A stretch of DNA of 64,000 nucleotides from assembly GCA_019117495.1 (NCBI GenBank), contig DWZP01000004.1, forward strand, positions 62,001-126,000, written 5' to 3'. Below the pieces are notes generated by a model, which did no database searches, was not told the origin of the DNA, and worked only from the letters and a program-made list of their open reading frames with translations. This DNA is from Fusicatenibacter_A intestinipullorum (GTDB lineage Bacteria > Bacillota > Negativicutes > Acidaminococcales > Acidaminococcaceae). This document shows, in pieces, positions 57,311 to 64,000 of the stretch. Both the position numbers and the translations under genes were made by a program. Position 1 is the stretch's first letter. Each line of letters starts with the position of its first letter.

Positions 57311-57772
57311 TTACATTTCACGCATTAAATTTACCATTTCAATGGCACACATTGCCGCATCAGCGCCTTTGTTGCCTGCTTTTGTGCCGGCACGTTCAAC
57401 AGCCTGTTCAATGTTGTCGGTTGTTAAAACGCCAAACGCAACCGGTACGCCGGTTTCAAGGCTTACATGGGCAATGCCTTTGGAGGCTTCTGCGCATACA
57501 TAATCAAAATGCGGCGTTGCCCCGCGGATTACGGCGCCAACGCATACAACGGCGTCATATTTGCCGCTTTTGGCAAGTTTTTGCGCAGCCAGCGGAATTT
57601 CAAACGCGCCGGGAACCCATACAAGCGTTAAATTTTCGCCTTCTGCCCCATGGCGGAGCAGGCAGTCTTCCGCGCCGCCGATAAGTTTGCTGGTAATAAA
57701 TTCATTAAAGCGGGATGCTACAATAGCAACTTTCATGCCTTTTGCTGTTAATTTGCCTTCTAAAACTTTCAT
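57311..57772 (-). CDS. ribH: 6,7-dimethyl-8-ribityllumazine synthase
   Basis: RibH joins 3,4-dihydroxybutanone phosphate to the ribityl pyrimidine to give lumazine. The protein has 153 residues from the ATG at 57772, six bases after GGAGG; an ATG at 57778 is too close to that site. Family marks are ASRFNEFITSKL, VPGAFEIPLAAQ, GAVIRGATPHFDYV with the catalytic histidine, and GNKGADAA for phosphate binding. It is the fourth gene of the rib operon. Confidence 0.95.
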   Translation of the reverse strand: MKVLEGKLTAKGMKVAIVASRFNEFITSKLIGGAEDCLLRHGAEGENLTLVWVPGAFEIPLAAQKLAKSGKYDAVVCVGAVIRGATPHFDYVCAEASKGIAHVSLETGVPVAFGVLTTDNIEQAVERAGTKAGNKGADAAMCAIEMVNLMREM

Positions 57773-57786
57773 TTTCATTCCTCCAG

Positions 57787-58995
57787 TTATTTTTCGTGTA
57801 ATTTGTGTCCCATTTTTTCTTCTTTAACATCAAGATAATGTTCGTTATAGCAGTTTGCCTCCATAATGATGGGCACCCTGCCGGTAACGGTAATGCCGTA
57901 GCCTGTAAGCCCAGCGCGTTTGGCCGGGTTATTGGTAATCAGGCGGATTGTAGTAAGCCCCAAATCGGCAAGAATCTGTGCGCCGATGCCGTAATCGCGC
58001 AAATCAGGTGCAAAGCCGAGTTTTATGTTTGCTTCAACGGTATCAAGCCCCTGGTCCTGCAAGGCATAAGCACGTATTTTATTGGCAAGGCCAATTCCGC
58101 GCCCTTCCTGACGCATGTAAACAACTACGCCGCAGCCTTCTTTTTCAATCATACGCAGTGCGGTTGCCAGCTGGTCGCCGCAGTCGCAGCGCAGCGAACC
58201 AAGCGCGTCGCCTGTAAGGCATTCGGAATGTACGCGTACCATAACATCCTTTTTACCGGCAATATCGCCCTTTACAATGGCAACATGGCACTGGCTGTCA
58301 AGGTCATTTTCATAAGCTATAATTCGGAAATTACCGTATTTGCTAGGCAGTGCTGCTTCCGCTACGCGGTAAACCATTTTTTCGTGCTTTTTACGGTAAG
58401 CAACAAGCGCGGCAACGGTTATAAATACCAGATTATGCTTTTTGGCAAATTCAATAAGCTCCGGAGTGCGTGCCATATTGCCGTCGTCGCTCATAATTTC
58501 GCAGCAAATGCCAACAGGTGTCAGCCCTGCCAGACGGCATAAATCAGTAGTCGCTTCGGTGTGCCCGGTACGCCTTAAAACGCCGCCGTTTCTGCTGCGG
58601 AGCGGGAATACATGCCCCGGGCGGCGGAAATCCTGCGGCTGAGAAGCAGGGTCGGCGCATTTGCGCATGGTATAGGCGCGTTCGTAGGCAGAAATACCAG
58701 TAGTGGTGTCAACATGGTCGATAGAAACCGAAAAAGCCGTTTCGTGGTTATCGGTATTGTTGGCAACCATTGCACCGAACTGCAGTTTATCCATAATCTG
58801 CGGGTCGGCAGGCATGCAAATCAGGCCGCGGGCGTATTTTGCCATAAAGTTTACGTCGTCGCCGGTGCAGAACTGAGCTGCCATAATAAGGTCGCCTTCA
58901 TTTTCGCGGTCTTCGTCGTCCGTAACCAAAACCATTTTGCCGTTTTTTATGGCTTTAATGGCTTCTTCAACAGTATTAAACTTAAAATTATCCAT
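57787..58995 (-). CDS. ribBA: Bifunctional 3,4-DHBP synthase / GTP cyclohydrolase II
   Basis: RibBA provides both precursors of riboflavin. Residues 1-200 are the dihydroxybutanone phosphate synthase (RibB) domain with DDEDRENEGDLIMAAQ and HTEATTDL. Residues 205-402 are the GTP cyclohydrolase II (RibA) domain with the zinc cysteines in ECLTGDALGSLRCDCG, the MRQEGRGIGL loop and the late TNNPAKRAGL. AAAGGAGG precedes the ATG. Both domains look intact. Confidence 0.96.
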   Translation of the reverse strand: MDNFKFNTVEEAIKAIKNGKMVLVTDDEDRENEGDLIMAAQFCTGDDVNFMAKYARGLICMPADPQIMDKLQFGAMVANNTDNHETAFSVSIDHVDTTTGISAYERAYTMRKCADPASQPQDFRRPGHVFPLRSRNGGVLRRTGHTEATTDLCRLAGLTPVGICCEIMSDDGNMARTPELIEFAKKHNLVFITVAALVAYRKKHEKMVYRVAEAALPSKYGNFRIIAYENDLDSQCHVAIVKGDIAGKKDVMVRVHSECLTGDALGSLRCDCGDQLATALRMIEKEGCGVVVYMRQEGRGIGLANKIRAYALQDQGLDTVEANIKLGFAPDLRDYGIGAQILADLGLTTIRLITNNPAKRAGLTGYGITVTGRVPIIMEANCYNEHYLDVKEEKMGHKLHEK

Positions 58996-59007
58996 AATTG
59001 CCTCCTT

Positions 59008-59664
59008 TTATATAAAACCATTTTCAAAAAGAAGTGATTTTGTTAAAGTATTTTTATTTTCCGCACCGGCGGATGTTTTAAAATTAAGCAGATGTTCGAC
59101 ATATTTGCCGATAATATCTGTTTCCAGGTTTACTTCATCGCCTGGCTTTTTGAAGCCGAGCGTTGTTTCTTTGGCGGTGTGCGGAATAAGCGATACGCTG
59201 AAACCGCTGCCGGTAACTTCCGTTACGGTAAGGCTGATGCCGTCAATAGTAATGCTGCCTTTTTTTATTATATATTTTAAAAGCTGCGGCGGTGTTTTAA
59301 CGGTTACAATTTCGGCAATTCCCTGTGCCTTTTTGGACATTATAACGCCGATGCCTTCAACATGGCCGCTTACGATATGCCCGTCAAGCCCATCGCTCAA
59401 TTTTAAAGTGCGTTCAAGATTTACCTTATCGCCGCTTTTTAAATTGCGTAAATTCGTAAGTTTAACCGTTTCCGGCATAATATCAGCCGTAAAGGCGCTG
59501 CCGCTGATTTTTACTACCGTAAGGCAGGCACCGTTAACGGCAATACTGTCTCCGATTTTAAGGTTCTCCAAAACCTTCTGTGCTTTTACAGTAATATTAT
59601 AACTTTGTTTAAGCGGTTTTAACTCTGTTACAGTTCCAAGCTCCGCTACAAGTCCGGTAAACAT
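59008..59664 (-). CDS. ribE: Riboflavin synthase (alpha chain)
   Basis: This enzyme dismutates two lumazines to riboflavin and the pyrimidine precursor. The protein of 218 residues has two lumazine-binding repeats; the first opens with MFTGLVAELGTV and the second with GHIVSGHVEGIGVI. I start it at ATG 59664, with GGAG about eight bases before; GTG 59673 is in frame but overlaps ribD. It begins one base after the ribD stop. In B. subtilis nomenclature this gene is called ribE, elsewhere ribC. Confidence 0.94.
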   Translation of the reverse strand: MFTGLVAELGTVTELKPLKQSYNITVKAQKVLENLKIGDSIAVNGACLTVVKISGSAFTADIMPETVKLTNLRNLKSGDKVNLERTLKLSDGLDGHIVSGHVEGIGVIMSKKAQGIAEIVTVKTPPQLLKYIIKKGSITIDGISLTVTEVTGSGFSVSLIPHTAKETTLGFKKPGDEVNLETDIIGKYVEHLLNFKTSAGAENKNTLTKSLLFENGFI

Positions 59665-59665
59665 G

Positions 59666-60760
59666 TCAGTCACGCTCCGTTCTGCCGGTAATTAAAAGAT
59701 CGCATCCAAGCTCTTTATATTCAATATCCGTAAGGCGCAGTGCTTTGCCCATATCCTTGCAGCCATTGCCGCCCACCGGGGCAAGAGCATTCCTGCCGCC
59801 GATAATTTTAGGAGCAATAAACGCATATACCCTTTCGGCAAATCCGGCATCCAAAAACGCACCGTGCACTTCGCTGCCGCCTTCCACAAGCAGGCTGGTA
59901 ATTTCCTGCTCTGCAAGGTACTTCATTAAAACATTAAGGTCAAGCTTGCCGTCATGCTCCGGCAATTTTATAATTTCCACATTTTTCAAAAGTTTCAGTG
60001 CACTAAGGTTGGTAAGCGAAGGATTTTCACCCACTGCAACAATCGTTCGCGCTTCACCATTTAAAATTTTGGAATTTACCGGCAGTCTGCATTTGCTGTC
60101 CAGCACAATTCTTACAGGATTTTTGCCTTCTACCATACGGGTAGTAAGTTCGCAGTCGTCCTGCAGTACCGTATTTTTGCCAACAATTACGGCATCATGC
60201 GTTTTACGCAGGTAATGCGCATAAGTTCTGGCTTCCACACCGGTAATCCATTTGGAATCGCCGCCGTCGGCAGCAATTTTGCCGTCCAGAGTCATGGCAT
60301 ATTTAAGAGATACAAACGGCCGTTTATGGGTAATCCAAAAGAAAAACTTTTCATTCAATTTTCTTGCTTCGTCCTCGCAAACGCCGTTTACCACTTCAAT
60401 ACCGGCTTCACGCAAACGGTTTAAGCCGCTACCTGCTACAAGCGGATTGGGGTCTGTAACGGCGCTGACAACTTTTTTTACGCCTGCTTTAATAAGCGCT
60501 TCGCAGCAAGGGCCAGTTCTTCCGTAATGCGAACATGGTTCAAGCGTAACATAAACGGTTGCGCCCTTTGCCTTATCGCCGGCCGCTGCCAGAGCATTTA
60601 TTTCAGCATGTGGCTGGCCCGCTTTATGATGATAGCCTTCGCCGACAATTTTGCCGGAACTGTCTGTAATAATGGCGCCGACCATGGGATTTGGGCTTGT
60701 ATCGCCTTCCGCCATCTTGGCCAGTTCCAAAGCACGGCGCATATATTTAATATCGTCCAT
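59666..60760 (-). CDS. ribD: Bifunctional riboflavin deaminase-reductase RibD
   Basis: RibD carries out the deaminase and reductase steps after GTP cyclohydrolase II. From the ATG at 60760 (GAAGGTGAG upstream) it has 364 residues. The deaminase zinc site is HAE at 51-53 and PCSHYGRTGPC with Cys76 and Cys85; SPNPMVGA at 22-29 is typical. The reductase half begins near residue 148 with RPFVSLKYAMTLDGKIA. An in-frame upstream ATG at 60877 falls inside the riboswitch and is not used. It is the first gene of the rib operon. Confidence 0.96.
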   Translation of the reverse strand: MDDIKYMRRALELAKMAEGDTSPNPMVGAIITDSSGKIVGEGYHHKAGQPHAEINALAAAGDKAKGATVYVTLEPCSHYGRTGPCCEALIKAGVKKVVSAVTDPNPLVAGSGLNRLREAGIEVVNGVCEDEARKLNEKFFFWITHKRPFVSLKYAMTLDGKIAADGGDSKWITGVEARTYAHYLRKTHDAVIVGKNTVLQDDCELTTRMVEGKNPVRIVLDSKCRLPVNSKILNGEARTIVAVGENPSLTNLSALKLLKNVEIIKLPEHDGKLDLNVLMKYLAEQEITSLLVEGGSEVHGAFLDAGFAERVYAFIAPKIIGGRNALAPVGGNGCKDMGKALRLTDIEYKELGCDLLITGRTERD

Positions 60761-60774
60761 TAACTCACCTTCTT

Positions 60775-60814
60775 TATAAACAAAAACAGCCAAAACCTCC
60801 GGGGTTTCAGCTGT
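60775..60814 (-). terminator. Riboswitch-controlled terminator of the rib operon
   Basis: On the minus strand ACAGCTGAAACC pairs with GGTTTTGGCTGT over 12 base pairs with a five-base loop, followed by TTTTTGTTTATAA, between the FMN aptamer and ribD. Confidence 0.88.
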
Positions 60815-60827
60815 AAAAATTCTTTTG

Positions 60828-60932
60828 CCTTTTCTCATCCAGACTTTACTGTCGGTACCGGAATTGCACCGGTTCATGCTTAACGCTCGCGGACTTTACC
60901 GCCGGTTGGGAAATTAACCCTACCCCAAAGGC
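60828..60932 (-). promoter_or_regulatory. FMN riboswitch (RFN element)
   Basis: On the minus strand the order of conserved RFN blocks is complete: GGGGTAGGG, then TTCCCAACCGGCGGTAAAGT, CCGCGAGC, the variable stem ACCGGTGCAATTCCGGT, CCGACAGTAAAGTCTGGATGAGA. This is the aptamer that binds FMN. With the terminator just downstream it should stop transcription of ribD-ribE-ribBA-ribH when FMN is plentiful. Confidence 0.95.
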
Positions 60933-60952
60933 CTGTATTAAATTACAAAAAC

Positions 60953-60981
60953 AATATAGCACAAAACCATGCGCCCGTCAA
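60953..60981 (-). promoter_or_regulatory. Promoter of the rib operon
   Basis: On the minus strand TTGACG (60981-60976) and TATATT (60958-60953) are 17 bases apart, ending about 20 bases before the FMN aptamer. Confidence 0.7.
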
Positions 60982-61541
60982 ATGAAGTTTTTGTTAACTA
61001 ACTGCATCATGCATAAGGCACTTAAAGTCTTGGCATCAAAAATTTCTCCGTAAAGCAGCATCCGGCGCACTTCTTCCGGTTTTACTGCTTCAATATCTAT
61101 AAACTCGTCTTCATCAGTATGCTGGTCAAACTTCTTCAGGCCTCTGGCCAGATATAAATGTATTACTTCATCCGTAAAACCCGGAGTAGTTACAATGCTT
61201 GTAAGTTTCTGCCATTCGGCAGCTTCATAGCCAGTTTCTTCCGAAAGTTCGCGCTTGGCGCAGTCCAGCGGGTCTTCATTGGGATGGTCGAGCTTGCCGG
61301 CAGGAAGTTCATATAAAACGCTGCCCACTGCATAACGGTATTGTTTTACAAAAATAATACTGCCGTCATCAAGCACCGGCACAACACACACCGCCCCCGG
61401 ATGGGCAATTATTTCGCGCGTGGTTTGCCTGCCGTTGGGCAAAGTAACGGTATCAACCATAACTTTTAAAAGGCGTCCGTCAAACCCCTGCCTGCGGCTG
61501 ACAAATTTTTCGTCCAGATTATCCTGATGAATTTTCTTCAT
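60978..61541 (-). CDS. NUDIX hydrolase, ADP-ribose pyrophosphatase-like
   Basis: This enzyme hydrolyses ADP-ribose or a related nucleoside diphosphate derivative. The Nudix box runs from GKLDHPNEDPLDCAKRE to LSEETGYE, with the REL-x-EE core intact, and the proline-rich PAGK just before it is typical of the ADP-ribose group. AGGGTG five or six bases before the ATG at 61541 sets the start (187 residues); an ATG at 61556 overlaps recN. In Firmicutes this gene often sits near recN. It may feed nucleotide repair, but no direct partner is visible. Confidence 0.88.
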   Translation of the reverse strand: MKKIHQDNLDEKFVSRRQGFDGRLLKVMVDTVTLPNGRQTTREIIAHPGAVCVVPVLDDGSIIFVKQYRYAVGSVLYELPAGKLDHPNEDPLDCAKRELSEETGYEAAEWQKLTSIVTTPGFTDEVIHLYLARGLKKFDQHTDEDEFIDIEAVKPEEVRRMLLYGEIFDAKTLSALCMMQLVNKNFI

Positions 61542-61545
61542 AATA

Positions 61546-63228
61546 TCACCCTGCATTTTTAAATTCTGCTGCTTTATTTAAAAGTTCTTCGGCATTGCGG
61601 CGTGCAGCCTCACTTATATTGTCGCCCGCCGTCATGCGCATCAATTCTTCAATGCGTCCGTTATTATCAAGCACATTCAAAACGGTTTGCGTGCGCCCGT
61701 CCGCACTTACTTTGTTAATCTTAATATGCCTGTCGGCAAAGCTTGCTATCTGCGGCAGATGCGTTATGCAGATAACCTGCCCCGTACGCGAAATAACGGC
61801 AATTTTTTCCGCCATTTTCTGTGCCGTAACGCCGCCTATACCGGTATCTATTTCATCAAAAATCATTGTAGGCACGCCAAGTTCATTAAACAAAACCGTT
61901 TTTACAGCCAGCGCAATGCGCGACAATTCACCGCCGGAAGCAACTTTTGTAAGTTCCATCAGCGGCTCTCCGGCATTAGCCGAAAACATAAATACCATAT
62001 CGTCGCAGCCGGTTTTGCCAAAATCTTCTTTAACGGCAAACTGAATGGTGAATTTTCCCTGCGGCATGGCTAAATCGGCAATATGTTTTGTAATTTCACC
62101 GGCAAGCATTCCCGCATATTTTTTGCGCAGCTCTGTTAATTTGCCAGCAAGTTCTTTCAGTTCAGCCTGATTTTTTGAAAGTTCCTTATTTTTAACGGCA
62201 ATGCTGCGGTCAATTTCCTGTAGCTGTCCGGCTTCCTGCTTAATTTTTTCAAGATATTCGTTAATGGCATCATAATCAGCACCGTATTTTTTCTGCAGTT
62301 TATACCATAAATCCAAACGCTGCTCAACATAAGCGGAACGCTCCGCGTCAAACTCGCTGTTTTCCAGATAATCAAGCAGGTTTTTATGGCATTCCTCCAC
62401 TGTCAGCCAGCATGTTTCCAGCATTTCGGCATTTTCCGAAAGCCCGGCATCATATCTTGCCGCCGTTTCAATTCTGCTTTTTGCCTCTGCCAAAGCGTCC
62501 AGAACGCTGAACTTGCCGTCCAAAATTTCACCGGCATCACTTACAGCCTGCATTATTTTGCCGCTGTTCTGAATACGTTTCCATTCTTCCTGCAAGTCTT
62601 CGAGTTCGCCTTTTTGCAGCCCGGCGTTGGTTATTTCTTCAATTTCCCATTCCAAACGGTCTAAAATACGTTCACGGTCCTGCCCTATGCTTTGCAGATG
62701 CTCAAGTTCGCTTTTGGTTTTATTGTAGTTATCAAAAGCGCGGCTATATTCATTAAGCACCGGCATAATAAGGCTTTGTCCGTACAAATCTGTAAGCTGC
62801 TGCGGAAAACCGGCTTTTAAAAGCGCCTGGTTCTCATGCTGTCCATGAATATCCACAAGCACAGCCGCAAAAGAACGCAAAACAGCCAGCGGCACCTGCA
62901 CTCCGTTTACCGTAGCCTGGCTTTTGCCGGAAGCCGTTATGCGGCGGCGCAAAAACAGGCCGTCCTCATAATCAATTCCCTGTTCTTCCAGAAGTTGTCT
63001 GGCAGCCGGGCAATTATCAATATCAAAAATTGCCTGCACCGTTAAAGCATCCGTGCCGCTGCGCACATAATCTGCCGAAGCCCTTGCTCCCAAAGCTATG
63101 CTGAACGCATCTATGAGAATGGATTTGCCCGCGCCGGTTTCACCGGTAAAAACATTAAAGCCGCCGGTAAATTCAACTTTAGCATCTTCTATTAAAGCAA
63201 AATTATGTACATGTAAAGCCTGAAGCAT
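61546..63228 (-). CDS. recN: DNA repair protein RecN
   Basis: RecN is an SMC-like ATPase that helps double-strand break repair. The 560-residue protein has Walker A GETGAGKS at 29-36, two coiled-coil arms (about 150-230 and 310-390) and a C-terminal half with the signature LSRIALA region and Walker B MIFDEIDTGIGG. GAGGT precedes the ATG. In other bacteria recN is often under LexA, but I see no AAACA-NN-TGTTT box ahead of it, and it is packed behind argR. Confidence 0.96.
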   Translation of the reverse strand: MLQALHVHNFALIEDAKVEFTGGFNVFTGETGAGKSILIDAFSIALGARASADYVRSGTDALTVQAIFDIDNCPAARQLLEEQGIDYEDGLFLRRRITASGKSQATVNGVQVPLAVLRSFAAVLVDIHGQHENQALLKAGFPQQLTDLYGQSLIMPVLNEYSRAFDNYNKTKSELEHLQSIGQDRERILDRLEWEIEEITNAGLQKGELEDLQEEWKRIQNSGKIMQAVSDAGEILDGKFSVLDALAEAKSRIETAARYDAGLSENAEMLETCWLTVEECHKNLLDYLENSEFDAERSAYVEQRLDLWYKLQKKYGADYDAINEYLEKIKQEAGQLQEIDRSIAVKNKELSKNQAELKELAGKLTELRKKYAGMLAGEITKHIADLAMPQGKFTIQFAVKEDFGKTGCDDMVFMFSANAGEPLMELTKVASGGELSRIALAVKTVLFNELGVPTMIFDEIDTGIGGVTAQKMAEKIAVISRTGQVICITHLPQIASFADRHIKINKVSADGRTQTVLNVLDNNGRIEELMRMTAGDNISEAARRNAEELLNKAAEFKNAG

Positions 63229-63239
63229 TCTGCCAACCT

Positions 63240-63713
63240 CTATTTTTTACCAAATCTGCCAATAAATACATCCGTATTTTCGGGTTTATCAACAGCTACA
63301 AAAATCGTATCGTCACCGGCAACGGTTCCCAAAACCTCCGGCCACTTCATATAATCGAGCGCAAGCGCTACCGAAGACGCAGCGCCCGGCAGGCTGTGTA
63401 TTACTACCAAATTGCCGCCTGCCCTCAGGTTTAAAACCGAATCCTGCAAAATACGTTCCATTCTGCCGGAGTTTAAAAGAGCATTCTGGTCTTTCGGAAA
63501 AGCGTAATAATAACGCCCGGCAGCATCGGGAACTTTAATCAGCATTAATTCTTTAATATCGCGCGAAACTGTTGCCTGCGTAACTTCTATGCCGCTGGCG
63601 CGCAAAGCTGCCGCAAGTTCGTCCTGGGTTTCAATTTTCTGCGATTCAATTATGCTTTTAATTTTAGCATGGCGGTTTGTTTTTAATTGTTTAACGGATA
63701 CTTCTTCGTTCAT
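63240..63713 (-). CDS. argR: Arginine repressor ArgR
   Basis: ArgR is the hexameric arginine-dependent regulator of arginine genes. The 157-residue protein has an N-terminal winged helix (IESQKIETQDELAAALRASGIEVTQATVSRDIKEL) and a C-terminal oligomerisation and arginine-binding domain with GTVAGDDTIFVAV. AGGAAG precedes the ATG. The nadK-argR-recN order is widespread in Firmicutes. Its start overlaps the end of nadK by four bases. Confidence 0.95.
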   Translation of the reverse strand: MNEEVSVKQLKTNRHAKIKSIIESQKIETQDELAAALRASGIEVTQATVSRDIKELMLIKVPDAAGRYYYAFPKDQNALLNSGRMERILQDSVLNLRAGGNLVVIHSLPGAASSVALALDYMKWPEVLGTVAGDDTIFVAVDKPENTDVFIGRFGKK

Positions 63714-64000
63714 TTTGCTTCCTCATTTCTGCAGGTACGCATCAATTTTTGCTGCCAGGTTTCATAATAACTTCTTCCGTTTAAACGGATTAACCTGACT
63801 GGTTCGGGATTCTTTTCTATGCGGATAATATCATCTTCAGCAACTGCCGCCGTAATTTCACCGTCTGCTGAAAGCAGCAGTTCTTCATAGGGCGGCACTG
63901 CCGTGATTTCTATTAAATTATTTCCTGGTATAATCAGCGGGCGAGTATATAAGGCATGTGCGCAAATCGGAGTGATTATGGACACATCAAGGCTTGGGTG
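63710..64000 (-). CDS. nadK: NAD kinase, C-terminal part (5' end outside window)
   Basis: The last 96 codons of NAD kinase, which phosphorylates NAD to NADP. The frame is open to the window edge; upstream residues continue as HPSLDV before SIITPICAHALYTRPLIIP, the typical C-terminal substrate-binding segment of NadK. The GTG at 63985 is internal, not the start. No more can be said about the missing N-terminal part. Confidence 0.88.
   Translation of the reverse strand, partial: HPSLDVSIITPICAHALYTRPLIIPGNNLIEITAVPPYEELLLSADGEITAAVAEDDIIRIEKNPEPVRLIRLNGRSYYETWQQKLMRTCRNEEAK

Noticed and set aside
60761..60877. Upstream ATG extending RibD by 39 residues
   Set aside because: It begins within the FMN aptamer and passes through the regulated terminator; the true start follows GAAGGTGAG.

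Overview
The window reads as chromosomal DNA of a diderm Firmicute, most likely a member of the Negativicutes (Phascolarctobacterium/Acidaminococcus-like); this is inferred from gene content and not proven. The signs are Firmicute gene sets (PyrR-type leader, RNase J, RNase Y, RNase HIII, nadK-argR-recN), strong AGGAGG ribosome sites with frequent TTG/GTG starts, and genes that only make sense with an outer membrane (ArnT-family lipid glycosyltransferase, YdjC-type deacetylase). I saw no phage, IS element, CRISPR array, tRNA or rRNA.

Layout. 1-3356: end of fabK, then a betaine/ergothioneine-type ABC importer on the minus strand. 3593-13398: a complete pyrimidine operon pyrB-pyrC-carA-carB-pyrK-pyrD-pyrF-pyrE behind a PyrR-type attenuator. 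13461-16237: prepilin peptidase, a PilM-PilN fusion and PilO. 16335-19390: larB, larC and RNase HIII. 19402-23736: a four-gene set for lipid-linked sugar handling (deacetylase, membrane protein, epimerase, ArnT-like transferase). 23862-31828: HAD phosphatase, salvage of S-adenosyl by-products (mtnP, mtnA, ahcY, class II aldolase, mtaD), then NfnAB. 32019-35650: pduL and two related secreted proteins. 35651-36245: an AT-rich gap holding a probable dif site and the lexA promoter. 36246-36905: lexA. 37105-52940: one long minus-strand gene train running from RNase J through ftsK, rodZ, ygiQ, rimO, cinA, a DEAD helicase, hflX and others. 53158-56372: rny, recX and recA. 56447-64000: hslO, the riboflavin operon under an FMN riboswitch, a NUDIX hydrolase, recN, argR and the end of nadK.

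Two themes tie the window together. First, the 28-bp element at 36052-36079 matches the known Bacillus subtilis dif site at 24 of 28 positions as recalled. Genes to its left run mostly plus and genes to its right almost all minus, as expected where replication forks meet. Second, lexA, recA and the promoter ahead of RNase J-ftsK each carry the same palindrome, AAACA-NN-TGTTT, a slight variant of the Gram-positive SOS box. This suggests a local LexA regulon covering recombination and terminus DNA translocation.

Other points of interest are a possible galactosamine-lipid A pathway, a DHAP-shunt style operon for methylthioadenosine and 5'-deoxyadenosine, an HflX GTPase with a JAMM-like N-terminal domain, an intrinsic-terminator-like hairpin in the rny leader, and a secreted protein carrying the signature motif of sodium-pumping decarboxylase beta subunits.
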